Shown here: piece after piece, positions 7,443-15,419 of the stretch
How positions within the stretch are numbered: the first letter of the stretch is position 1
Layout of the letters: each line of letters opens with the position of its first letter
Source: Chloroflexota bacterium
GTDB taxonomy: Bacteria > Chloroflexota > Dehalococcoidia > Lucifugimonadales > Lucifugimonadaceae
Direction: 5' to 3'
Length of the DNA stretch: 20,482 nucleotides
Assembly: GCA_002712125.1 (NCBI GenBank)
Contig: PASL01000020.1
Location: 40,138-60,619, forward strand
The notes under the pieces: model-generated
Databases searched by the model: none
Seen by the model: the letters and a program-made list of their open reading frames with translations, nothing else
What the model was told of the DNA's origin: nothing
Made by a program: the position numbers and the translations under genes

Positions 7443-9200
7443 TTAACTTCTTTCATTACTAAAAAACTTTTCTAAACTTATTAGAAAAGTTATAAAAGAT
7501 CCAGCATTATTATTAGGATTATCAATAAATAATTTTATATCTCTAGATAAAATATCCATATCGAACAAGTCTAAAGATGATAAAAATTGTGAATTTACTA
7601 AATCTAAAGCTGCATTTCTTAAACCTTTATGATGCAAGTACATCCTATTTCTATCTGGCCAAGTCCTCTCCTCAGCATGTGGTTCTATATCTGAAATATA
7701 CTTATAGTTAACATTTCTTAAGACATATCTTTTTAATCTTGTAATATCTTTATATAATGGGCTCATACTTGGCTTAAAATTATTATTCGCAACAGGAATT
7801 TTAGCTAGCATAGGATTGATTTTTGAAAGAATTTTTTTTGCAATTCTACCATCTAAGCGATGTTTATTGTTCATTGAAAGATAGAAGTCAAAAATATCAT
7901 TGTCAAAAGTAATAGTTCTTTGTTCTGCTATAGTGCCAATAGCCAATAGATTTGTATAAGGATAATGTCTACAAAGTGCATGAATAAGCATATATTCCCA
8001 ATAATCATCTGCAATCTCACAAAAATTATCTGCTAGTGAGGAAACCTCCTCAACAGAACTAATGAGAGAGTCATACATATCAGACCTTGCTGGTTTAGAA
8101 ATATAGTCAAGTAAGTTAATACCTTTTAATCTATGGGAAATTTTATCTAAATATTGAGTACTAAATTTCCCATTTATTTCAGATAATTTCTTAAATGAAG
8201 TTTTCTTACCTAAAAATTTTATATTACTACTCAATAAGTACATGCCTTGAAACATGTAATCCATCCCATGACCATGAAAAAAAACATCTGGTGGTTTAGA
8301 AATTTTATTACTTAATCCATAAAAAATTGAATGATCAAATGCATACATTCCTCCACTTAGTTGAGTAACATCGCTTAAATAATCAGAATAAGGATCATCT
8401 TTTAATTTAATAAATGAATGTTTGGAATTGTTTATTTTAGCTATTTTTTCTGCAACTTTAACTTCATTATTATAAGTAACTCCAATTGTGTAGCTATCTA
8501 TTTCAGATTTAAAAAGAGACAATATTATTCTTGAGTCAATTCCACCACTTAAAAAAATCCCAACATTTTTTTTAGAGTCTGTTGTTTTTTTTGTTATAGA
8601 TTGTGACAACAAATCCTTGAGTATATCTACTGAATCATTAATAGATAAATTAGATTTCTTAAAAGAAGGATTCCAATATGAAAAAGTACTCACATTATCA
8701 TTACAAAAATTCAAGTGCCTTGCAGCCATAAGGCATTTAGAATAACTGTCGTAAGTTTTCTCTCCAATTAATCTTTGCAACCATAAAAACTCAAAAACTG
8801 TTTCTTTATTAATCTTAAGAACTTTATTTTTTTCCAGAAAATTTTTAATATCTTTATAAAATACTGAACCAATAAATGTATTTCGATATTTAAGATAAAA
8901 AAATGGTACTGAAGTAAATCTATCATTATAAATATTAATTGATTTATTATTTTTATCATGGTGAATAATTAAAAATTCACCATCAATATTTTTTACGTCC
9001 GCATAATTAATTTTATTAATTATTTTTTCCCATATGATTTGACAATTTATTCTTTTATTGATTATTGGATTACCAACTATATAAAGTAGATGTTGACGAT
9101 TTTCAAATTTATTCAAAGTAACATTAAAGTTAGAAAATTCAAAATTCAAATTATTTTGACTAGAATCAAATATAAAAAATAACTTGGGTAATTTTTTCAT
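7443..9200 (-). CDS. Asparagine-synthetase-like protein lacking the glutaminase cysteine
   Basis: A 585-residue relative of asparagine synthetase. The C-terminal synthetase half keeps the pyrophosphatase loop LSGGIDSR (217-224) and a GHGMD motif (310-314) that aligns with GIGGDE of AsnB but with Tyr in place of Glu. The N-terminal half keeps the fold signature NIDGEFLIIHHD...NDRFTSVPFFY (about 71-102), but the protein begins MKKLPKLF, with no Met-Cys-Gly, RGPD or NGEIYN. It therefore probably cannot hydrolyse glutamine itself. It may use free ammonia or another amine, borrow ammonia from the AsnB encoded next, or form an ester, amide or lactam as beta-lactam synthetase relatives do. An excellent AGGGAG ribosome site four bases before the ATG shows the start is genuine and that no N-terminal cysteine was missed. 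Sixth gene of the operon. Confidence 0.82.
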   Translation of the reverse strand: MKKLPKLFFIFDSSQNNLNFEFSNFNVTLNKFENRQHLLYIVGNPIINKRINCQIIWEKIINKINYADVKNIDGEFLIIHHDKNNKSINIYNDRFTSVPFFYLKYRNTFIGSVFYKDIKNFLEKNKVLKINKETVFEFLWLQRLIGEKTYDSYSKCLMAARHLNFCNDNVSTFSYWNPSFKKSNLSINDSVDILKDLLSQSITKKTTDSKKNVGIFLSGGIDSRIILSLFKSEIDSYTIGVTYNNEVKVAEKIAKINNSKHSFIKLKDDPYSDYLSDVTQLSGGMYAFDHSIFYGLSNKISKPPDVFFHGHGMDYMFQGMYLLSSNIKFLGKKTSFKKLSEINGKFSTQYLDKISHRLKGINLLDYISKPARSDMYDSLISSVEEVSSLADNFCEIADDYWEYMLIHALCRHYPYTNLLAIGTIAEQRTITFDNDIFDFYLSMNNKHRLDGRIAKKILSKINPMLAKIPVANNNFKPSMSPLYKDITRLKRYVLRNVNYKYISDIEPHAEERTWPDRNRMYLHHKGLRNAALDLVNSQFLSSLDLFDMDILSRDIKLFIDNPNNNAGSFITFLISLEKFFSNERS

Positions 9201-9219
9201 TCATCTCCCTTTATGAAAC

Positions 9220-10614
9220 TTAAAACTTAAAATAAATAAAGTCACTTGTAGAATTAGATCTGAGTATTAGTATACCTAAATATAGAAACATTACTATAAT
9301 TGACTTTATGTACAAATTATCAAAAAAACCAAGTCTATGTAGATTATTTTTTTTAGTTATAATTACTTGGTAGGCTCCAAATATATAAAGTGGCAAAGAA
9401 AAAATTAAAACCTGCATAAACAAATATATAAAGTTTTTGAAGTCTATACTTATGCCTGAAAAACTTGACAACAAACTTAAATAAAAATTTTCAGATCTAA
9501 AAATAAACCAACCTATATGAATAAAGCAAAATGTCAGCATGATGCCTAGGGCATTAATTCTAAAATTTGTTTTACTTAAATATATTCTAGTTAGGATTAT
9601 TATTATTCCATTATATAAACCCCAAAAAACAAAATTCCAAGCAGCACCATGCCACAGACCTGTTAATATAAATGTAATTAGAATATTTAAATAAGTCTTA
9701 GCATTAGACCTTTTAGACCCGCCCAATGGTATATATACGTAATCTCTGAACCAAATTGAAAGAGTAATATGCCATCTCCTCCAAAATTCAATCATAGATC
9801 TTGAAAAATAAGGGTTGTTAAAATTATTAGAAAGATTTATACCAAATAGTTTAGCGCTTCCTCTTGCAATATCAGTATATCCAGAAAAATCAGCAAAAAT
9901 TTGGACTCCAAAAGCTAAAGAAGCTAAAACTAAAAGAGAAAAATGAGGGTCTTGCAGAAGAAATATCTTATCAGAAATTATAGCTACATTATCAGCAATT
10001 ACTAACTTCTTAAAAAATCCCCAAATAATTAAAAAAATTCCATCATTGAAATTTTTTATTTTAAAATGTTTTTGTTTCTCTATTTGGGTTAAAAGTGAAT
10101 TTGCTCTTTCGATTGGTCCCGCGATTAATTGCGGGAAAAAACCTATAAATAACGATACATCGATTATACTTTTTCTAGCTTTTGTTTTACCTTTATAAAC
10201 ATCAAAAACATAACTTATTGTCTGAAAAGTATAAAAAGAAATTCCTACTGGTAAAAATATCTGTAGAGTCATTTTTGAGTCTAAAAATCCAAAATAAGCT
10301 AATAAATCGGTAAAATTTTCGATGAAGAAACCAAAATATTTAAAGGCACCTAAAACAAACAAACCTGAAAAAATTGAAAAAGCAAAAAATAACTTCCTGT
10401 TTTTTTGACTTTTAGTATTTTGTATTTTTAATGCTGAAAAATAATTAACTAATGTATAACTTAATAAAAGAAAAACAAGCCATGGTGTTATATATCCATA
10501 AAAAATATAACTAGCAATCAATAGAATTATATTTTGTATTTTTCTTGATAAAAACCAAAAGATTACTAGCACAAAAATTAAGAGTGAAATATATTCATAA
10601 CTTTGAAAAATCAA
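9220..10614 (-). CDS. MBOAT-family membrane O-acyltransferase (AlgI-like)
   Basis: Polytopic membrane protein of 464 residues that should pass an acyl group, commonly acetyl, across the membrane for esterification of an extracellular polysaccharide. Seen: about ten hydrophobic segments; PQLIAGPIER (161-170); FADFSGYTDIARGSAKLFGI (240-259); WRRWHITLSIWFRDYVYIPLGGS with His282; and TGLWHGAAWNFVFWG with the presumed catalytic His322, the standard AlgI/DltB order. The start is a TTG at 10614: an in-frame TGA lies two codons upstream, and translation begins MIFQSYEYI, matching the usual family N-terminus. The start overlaps the preceding gene's stop as TTGA, and its GGTGG ribosome site sits in the last codons of that gene, so the pair is translationally coupled. 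It follows the SGNH-like protein that is its likely periplasmic or extracellular partner. Confidence 0.9.
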   Translation of the reverse strand: MIFQSYEYISLLIFVLVIFWFLSRKIQNIILLIASYIFYGYITPWLVFLLLSYTLVNYFSALKIQNTKSQKNRKLFFAFSIFSGLFVLGAFKYFGFFIENFTDLLAYFGFLDSKMTLQIFLPVGISFYTFQTISYVFDVYKGKTKARKSIIDVSLFIGFFPQLIAGPIERANSLLTQIEKQKHFKIKNFNDGIFLIIWGFFKKLVIADNVAIISDKIFLLQDPHFSLLVLASLAFGVQIFADFSGYTDIARGSAKLFGINLSNNFNNPYFSRSMIEFWRRWHITLSIWFRDYVYIPLGGSKRSNAKTYLNILITFILTGLWHGAAWNFVFWGLYNGIIIILTRIYLSKTNFRINALGIMLTFCFIHIGWFIFRSENFYLSLLSSFSGISIDFKNFIYLFMQVLIFSLPLYIFGAYQVIITKKNNLHRLGFFDNLYIKSIIVMFLYLGILILRSNSTSDFIYFKF

Positions 10615-11642
10615 TTTTCACCACCAAAATAAATCATATTTTCTCTATAAAAATATTCAGTAAAATCTTTAATATATTCAGGATTAATATGATCACCATC
10701 AAGATAATAATCAAGACTAAAGCCTTTTCCCTCTAGATCAATAAAATTTACTTCTTTAGATATTAAAAATTTGTTTAATTTATCAATATAGTCATTAAGA
10801 ATAACATCCGAAATTTTCGAATTAATGCTATTTGGTCTTTTTTGAACTCTTACAAAAGTTAATTCAATGTCATGTTCATCACTAATATCTACCATTAAAT
10901 TTAAAAAAGAACTTGTTTTTTTAAATTCCGAGGGAATATCACTGAAATCAAAAATTTCTGTTGATCTAAAATTTTTTCTAGAAAATAAATCATTAGTAGA
11001 GTTTTGAATATTTTTATATTCTCTTAGTACAGGTATGTAATTTGAATCATCTAAACCTAGTGTGACTCTGAGAAAAGTAAATGGAATAATTTTTGGAATG
11101 TAAGGACTAACTGACAAACGATTAATTAAATCCCTTGCTTTATTATTTTTTGCTTGTATTGGATAAATCTCATCAAATAATCTAGATAATTTATCCCCAA
11201 TTCCACTATTAGAATTTATTATCATATCAAATTTTACTTCTTCTGTTCGAGATAATAAATCTAGTTTTTGAGAATACTCTCCCTGAGTTCTATACAAAGG
11301 TTTAGTAAGCTCATAATCTCTAAAAAATATATAAACATTATCTGGATTGATACCAGCTTCAGCCACGAAATTTTTCAAATATAAATACCAAGAAGAAGAC
11401 ATCCCTCCAGGCATAGTAAGTAAAAGTACATCTTTATTATCTCCTAATAGTTTTTCTAGATAAATTTCATCTATTCTTGTTTCTAGCATAGAGTTACCTA
11501 TAAAAACATAATCAGGGGCAGATGAAGATATTTCATTATATAATTTTTGATTAAAATTATTTTTTTCACTTTGAAAAAATAACAACGTAGGTATAAAAAA
11601 AATAATAACTAAAGGTATAATAAATTTTCGGAAATTATTCAG
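10611..11642 (-). CDS. Membrane-anchored SGNH/GDSL-like protein, partner of the MBOAT acyltransferase (CTG start)
   Basis: Predicted outward-facing protein that completes acyl transfer to a glycan with the MBOAT enzyme, comparable in role to AlgJ/AlgX or DltD; the exact family is uncertain. The frame has no ATG before the conserved part. A CTG at 11640-11642, preceded at 4 bases by GAGGTG (11647-11652), gives a 343-residue protein with a short basic N-terminus and a clear signal-anchor helix at about 7-23 (FIIPLVIIFFIPTLLFF). A TTG at 11585 would cut through that helix, so I prefer the CTG. Seen beyond it: YVFIGNSMLETRID (about 45-58), resembling SGNH block I with Asn in place of Asp in GDS, and DGDHINPEY (315-323), a DxxH block V with Asp315 and His318. 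It lies 25 bases after the dehydrogenase and overlaps the MBOAT start by four bases. Confidence 0.72.
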   Translation of the reverse strand: MNNFRKFIIPLVIIFFIPTLLFFQSEKNNFNQKLYNEISSSAPDYVFIGNSMLETRIDEIYLEKLLGDNKDVLLLTMPGGMSSSWYLYLKNFVAEAGINPDNVYIFFRDYELTKPLYRTQGEYSQKLDLLSRTEEVKFDMIINSNSGIGDKLSRLFDEIYPIQAKNNKARDLINRLSVSPYIPKIIPFTFLRVTLGLDDSNYIPVLREYKNIQNSTNDLFSRKNFRSTEIFDFSDIPSEFKKTSSFLNLMVDISDEHDIELTFVRVQKRPNSINSKISDVILNDYIDKLNKFLISKEVNFIDLEGKGFSLDYYLDGDHINPEYIKDFTEYFYRENMIYFGGEN

Positions 11643-11646
11643 GATT

Positions 11647-11652
11647 CACCTC
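11647..11652 (-). promoter_or_regulatory. Shine-Dalgarno site that decides a CTG start
   Basis: Minus-strand GAGGTG (within TAGAGGTGAATCC) closely follows the anti-Shine-Dalgarno complement. It sits in the 25-base gap after the dehydrogenase gene and four bases before the CTG at 11642. A GTG inside it opens only a four-codon frame (GTG AAT CCT GAA TAA), so the site most plausibly serves the CTG-started SGNH-like gene. The alternative TTG at 11585 has no comparable site directly ahead. Confidence 0.55.
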
Positions 11653-11667
11653 TACTAGATATCTTTT

Positions 11668-12978
11668 TTACATAGACCAATAATTAATTCCATGTTTTTG
11701 AAAAATGGAATTATCAAGTGCTCCCGTTATATCAAAAACATAACCATTTTTTTCAATTTTTCCTAAAAAATCAGAGAAGTTAGTAATATATTTTTTATGA
11801 GGTACAGCTAATACTATTGCTGAAAATTTTATATTACTATGATTAAAATCATCTATATATGTTGCATCATCTATATAAGGATAATTATTCTTAATATCAT
11901 TAATGAATATGTTGTAATTTGAACTAACTAAAAGATTACATAGTTCAATTGATTTACTATTTCTTAAATCAGCAACATCTGGCTTAAAAGTTTGCCCTAA
12001 AACCAAAATATTCTTTGATTTATTTTTTTCTATATGAAATAAAGTTTTAGTGATTTTCTCAAATAAAAATTTTGGGATAGATTCATTTACTGCACGACCA
12101 GATAATATAGTCTTAGGCGTAAATCCAAGTTCTTGGGCTTTATAGGTTAGGTAATAAGGATCAACTGGAACACAATGTCCTCCAACGAGGCCTGGAGTAT
12201 ATTTATTAAAGTTCCATTTAGTTGATGCTGCCTTAAATACTTCTGAAGAAGGAATGCTCATTTTATCAAAAATCATACATAGTTCGTTGAATAGAGCAAT
12301 GTTTAAATCTCTTTGGATATTTTCTATGACTTTTGAAGATTCAGCAATCCTTATACTTTTTGCCTTATGCACTCCTTTCTTTGCAACATGACTATACAAA
12401 CTACTAATTATTTCAAGAGTTTGATTATTTTGACCAGATACAACTTTAATAATATTACTTATATTATGTTCTTTATCACCAAAATTTGTTCTTTCTGGCG
12501 AGTAACCTAGGTAAAAATCCTTACCAGACCTTAATCCTGATTCTTTCTCAATTATTCGAGCGCAATAATCTTCAGTACATCCAGGGTATGTTGTTGATTC
12601 AAATATAATTATAGGTTTAATATCTTTATTTTTTCTTAGAGAAATTTTTTCTCCAATTAACTTACTAGCACTCATTAACAAAGATAGATCTGGCTGGTAA
12701 TCATCTGTTATAGGTGTGGGAACTGTAACGATAATTATATTAGAATCCGTAATACATTCTGGATTAGCTGTGATTTTTAAATTAGAAGATAATATATCCT
12801 CTTGATCAATCTCTTCATTTTTATCAAAACCTTCTGACAATTGCTTAATTCTTAATGCATCAGAATCATAGCCATATGTAGATATATTATTTTTAGCAAA
12901 TTCCAAAGCAAGAGGTAGACCAACATAACCTAAACCTAAAACTACTATGTCTTTATTAATGTATTCTTGATGCAACAT
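11668..12978 (-). CDS. UDP-N-acetylhexosamine 6-dehydrogenase (WbpO/TviB/WecC-type)
   Basis: Cytoplasmic NAD-dependent enzyme of 436 residues that oxidises C6 of a UDP-sugar twice, to a uronic acid. Seen: N-terminal Rossmann motif VVLGLGYVGLPLA (12-24), TVPTPI (85-90), ESTTYPGCTE (127-136), YSPERTNFGD (159-168), the linker AESSKVIENIQRDLNIALFNE (212-232), and the catalytic Cys269 in GGHCVPVDPYYLTYKAQELGF; a UDP-binding C-terminal domain follows. YSPER and GGHCVPVDPYYL are features of the UDP-GlcNAc/UDP-GalNAc dehydrogenases (TviB, WbpO) rather than of UDP-glucose dehydrogenase. Product is therefore expected to be UDP-GlcNAcA or UDP-GalNAcA. It starts three bases after the stop of the UDP-glucose dehydrogenase gene. 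Whether it uses the gluco or galacto epimer cannot be told here. Confidence 0.88.
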   Translation of the reverse strand: MLHQEYINKDIVVLGLGYVGLPLALEFAKNNISTYGYDSDALRIKQLSEGFDKNEEIDQEDILSSNLKITANPECITDSNIIIVTVPTPITDDYQPDLSLLMSASKLIGEKISLRKNKDIKPIIIFESTTYPGCTEDYCARIIEKESGLRSGKDFYLGYSPERTNFGDKEHNISNIIKVVSGQNNQTLEIISSLYSHVAKKGVHKAKSIRIAESSKVIENIQRDLNIALFNELCMIFDKMSIPSSEVFKAASTKWNFNKYTPGLVGGHCVPVDPYYLTYKAQELGFTPKTILSGRAVNESIPKFLFEKITKTLFHIEKNKSKNILVLGQTFKPDVADLRNSKSIELCNLLVSSNYNIFINDIKNNYPYIDDATYIDDFNHSNIKFSAIVLAVPHKKYITNFSDFLGKIEKNGYVFDITGALDNSIFQKHGINYWSM

Positions 12979-12981
12979 AAA

Positions 12982-14337
12982 CTATTTTGTTCCTAATACA
13001 TCATACTTAATAGAATGTTTTTCTAATTCACTAATATTCACTATTCCTCTGGTATCAATTACGTAAGTTTTTGGAGAGATATTTGACCAGTTTATCTCAG
13101 AGTAAATTTTTTCTGAATTTAGGATTATTACAATTTCCGCTTGATTTAAAACATCGTTCAAATTTTCGGAAACGATTAATTTATCTTCCATTAGAGCTGC
13201 TTCATTAGTTGCTAAAATATCATGACCAGTAACTATTGCCCCTTGTTCAATTAAGAATTTTGCTAATCGAATTGATAAGGAATGCCTAACATCATTAGTA
13301 CCTTCTTTGAAAGCTAACCCTAATATAGATATTCTATGCTTATAAAGACTACTTCCTAAAACAATATTTATTTTATTTATGACCTCCTGGAGTTGTAAAT
13401 CATTTCTTCGCAGAACTCCATTTAACATTACAGAATCAAAATAATTTTCTTCAGATAAAGTTATCAACGCTCTCAAGTCTTTGTCCAAACATGGGCCACC
13501 AAATCCTATACCTGGCTTCAAATAATCTGAGCCTATCCTTGGATCTAAGCCAATACCATAAATTATGTCTGATATATTTCCTCCAACTTTTTCAGATATC
13601 CCAGCTATTTCATTTATAAATGAGATTCGGGTAGCCAAAAATGCATTTGATGCATACTTTACCATCTGAGCTGATACTGGATCCGTTAATAAAATTTCAA
13701 TAATTTGATTCTTGTTACTAAACGGATTACGAACTTTAAATTCTCTATCAAGAAGAGGTTTATATATTTCCCTTAAAACACTTCCAGAAAATTCTGAATT
13801 GCATCCTATAATTATTCTACTAGGGTTATAAAAATCAATTAGACCGCTTCCTTCTCTAAGAAACTCAGGATTGGAAACAACGTCAAAATCTTCTCCAATT
13901 GATAATTTCTCGGATAATATATCTTGAATTACCTCAATAGCTCCAACTGGAACTGTACTTTTTACCACTACAATAGTGTAATGATCAATGAGATCTCTTA
14001 ATTTTTCAGCAACTGAAATTATCTGAGACATATCTGCCCTTCCATCTGATAAAGAAGGGGTACCCACTGCAACAAAAACTACATCAGAGTGACGTATAGT
14101 TTCTTCTATATTATCAGTAAAATTAATAAACTTTTGAAAAATTAAATCTGATAGTATATTTTCTAAACCTTCCTCATATACTTCTGATTTTCCCTTTTTA
14201 AGTAAATTAATTCTATTTAAGTTTAAGTCTTGAGATAAAACATTGTGTCCAAGTGAAGCTAATCCAACTGAAGTTACCAAGCCTACATATCCAGCACCGC
14301 CAATGACTCCAATTTTATATGAATTATGTTTTTTCAT
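12982..14337 (-). CDS. UDP-glucose 6-dehydrogenase family protein
   Basis: Three-domain NAD-dependent dehydrogenase of 451 residues converting UDP-glucose to UDP-glucuronate. Seen: Rossmann motif IGVIGGAGYVGLVT (9-22), VAVGTPS (89-95), VVKSTVPVGA (124-133), NPEFLREGSGLIDF (156-169), MVKYASNAFLATRISFINEI (225-244), and the catalytic Cys283 in GFGGPCLDKDLRAL; the C-terminal UDP-binding domain carries LGLAFKEGTNDVRHS. Two details depart from the commonest wording: the extra-Ala GGAGYVG instead of GTGYVG, and GGPCLDKD instead of GGSCFPKD, but the catalytic cysteine and the following lysine-aspartate are present. AAAGGAA lies seven bases before the ATG. It lies 12 bases downstream of the predicted UDP-glucuronate 4-epimerase, its likely pathway partner, and is translated just ahead of the UDP-HexNAc dehydrogenase. 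Confidence 0.88.
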   Translation of the reverse strand: MKKHNSYKIGVIGGAGYVGLVTSVGLASLGHNVLSQDLNLNRINLLKKGKSEVYEEGLENILSDLIFQKFINFTDNIEETIRHSDVVFVAVGTPSLSDGRADMSQIISVAEKLRDLIDHYTIVVVKSTVPVGAIEVIQDILSEKLSIGEDFDVVSNPEFLREGSGLIDFYNPSRIIIGCNSEFSGSVLREIYKPLLDREFKVRNPFSNKNQIIEILLTDPVSAQMVKYASNAFLATRISFINEIAGISEKVGGNISDIIYGIGLDPRIGSDYLKPGIGFGGPCLDKDLRALITLSEENYFDSVMLNGVLRRNDLQLQEVINKINIVLGSSLYKHRISILGLAFKEGTNDVRHSLSIRLAKFLIEQGAIVTGHDILATNEAALMEDKLIVSENLNDVLNQAEIVIILNSEKIYSEINWSNISPKTYVIDTRGIVNISELEKHSIKYDVLGTK

Positions 14338-14349
14338 GAATAATTTCCT

Positions 14350-15324
14350 TTAAAAATATAAATTTATCTTACTAGCAATTTTTTCATTATCCAGATACCA
14401 ATTTATTACAGATTCTATACCGTCATCAATACTGATTTCTGGTTTCCAGTCTAGCAATTCTTTAGCTTTTTCAATATTTGCCCACGTTTTTTTTATATCT
14501 GTTGGATGGAAAGGATGATTTTTTATCCTTGCTTTTTTGTTTAAAACCTTTTCTATTATTGATATGACTGAGTTTATTTTTACGGGTCGATCAGAGCCCA
14601 AATTAATCGTTTTAAAACCATTATTTATTTTCAAAGATTTAATTATTGCTCTAGAAATATCGCTTACATGAGTAAAATCTCTGCTTTGATTTCCGTCACC
14701 ATTAAGTTGTATTTCTTCATTTTCTATAATCCATTTCACGAATCGAAACATACTCATATCTGGCCTTCCCGCTGGACCATAAACAGTAAAAAACCGAAGA
14801 ACTACAATATCAATATTGAATAGGTGATTATAAACTCTACACATATCTTCAGCAGATTTTTTTGATGAAGCATAAGGAGACAATGAAAAACCATCATAGT
14901 TATCTTCATCAAAAGGTAATTTACTATTCCCATAAATACTAGATGTGGATGCTAAAATATATTTATTTATGCCTAAATCTCTAGAAATTTCTAATAAGTT
15001 TAAGTTACCTATAAGATTGGTATCGTAGTAAGCTTTAGGATTATCAATCGACTGCCTTACCCCTGCTCTAGCTGCAAGATTAATTATTGCTTCAGGTTTA
15101 AATTCATGAATAATTTTTTTAGTTTTTTGAAAATCGCATATATCAGCTTTTATCCAAGAAATATCATTTTTATCTAGTATATTTTTTATCCTCCAATTTT
15201 TTATATTGGGATCATAACTATCGCTTATATTATCTAATCCTAAAATTTCATAATTATGATTTTTTAGCATTTGAGATAAACTAGATCCAATAAAACCAGC
15301 ACATCCAGTAATTAAAATTTTCAA
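14350..15324 (-). CDS. UDP-glucuronate 4-epimerase-like SDR
   Basis: Extended SDR of 324 residues, expected to interconvert UDP-glucuronate and UDP-galacturonate. Seen: ITGCAGFIGSSL (5-16), NLAARAGVRQSIDNP (82-96), the active-site STSS segment (126-129), Tyr151-x3-Lys155 in YASSK, and RFFTVYGPAGRPDM (177-190); the last motif and AGVR.SI.NP are characteristic of UDP-GlcA 4-epimerases. A relative acting on UDP-GlcNAcA (TviC/WbpP-like) is a possible alternative given the HexNAc dehydrogenase two genes on. The start is a TTG at 15324, directly before the Rossmann strand and 5 bases after a GGTG. The nearby ATG at 15335 is in another frame and stops after four codons. This is the first gene of the seven-gene operon and is divergent from the CapD-like gene. 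Confidence 0.87.
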   Translation of the reverse strand: MKILITGCAGFIGSSLSQMLKNHNYEILGLDNISDSYDPNIKNWRIKNILDKNDISWIKADICDFQKTKKIIHEFKPEAIINLAARAGVRQSIDNPKAYYDTNLIGNLNLLEISRDLGINKYILASTSSIYGNSKLPFDEDNYDGFSLSPYASSKKSAEDMCRVYNHLFNIDIVVLRFFTVYGPAGRPDMSMFRFVKWIIENEEIQLNGDGNQSRDFTHVSDISRAIIKSLKINNGFKTINLGSDRPVKINSVISIIEKVLNKKARIKNHPFHPTDIKKTWANIEKAKELLDWKPEISIDDGIESVINWYLDNEKIASKINLYF

Positions 15325-15371
15325 TTTTTCACCATTTATTTTCTTTATTATTAAATTCTAAATAAAAACCA

Positions 15372-15400
15372 TTAATAACGTATAACTAAAAAAATCCCAA
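15372..15400 (-). promoter_or_regulatory. Candidate promoter of the seven-gene polysaccharide operon
   Basis: In the 149-base divergent gap 15325-15473 the minus strand carries TTGGGA (15395-15400) and, 17 bases on, TATTAA (15372-15377), each four of six consensus positions. Transcription would begin near 15365, about 40 bases before the TTG start at 15324. It is the best-spaced minus-strand pair I could find in the gap, but the match is modest. Confidence 0.3.
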
Positions 15401-15419
15401 GTTTATGATAATTAGTATA

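Noticed and set aside
7443..9200. Beta-lactam synthetase or lasso-peptide cyclase identity for the Cys-less asparagine-synthetase-like protein
   Set aside because: Those relatives also lack the glutaminase cysteine, but no precursor peptide, protease or lactam gene is nearby and the surroundings are purely polysaccharide genes.
10118..10135. GC-rich hairpin CCCGC/GCGGG followed by a run of A
   Set aside because: It lies inside the MBOAT gene and encodes the conserved PQLIAGP motif on the minus strand. The T-run falls on the wrong side for a minus-strand terminator, so codon constraint explains it.
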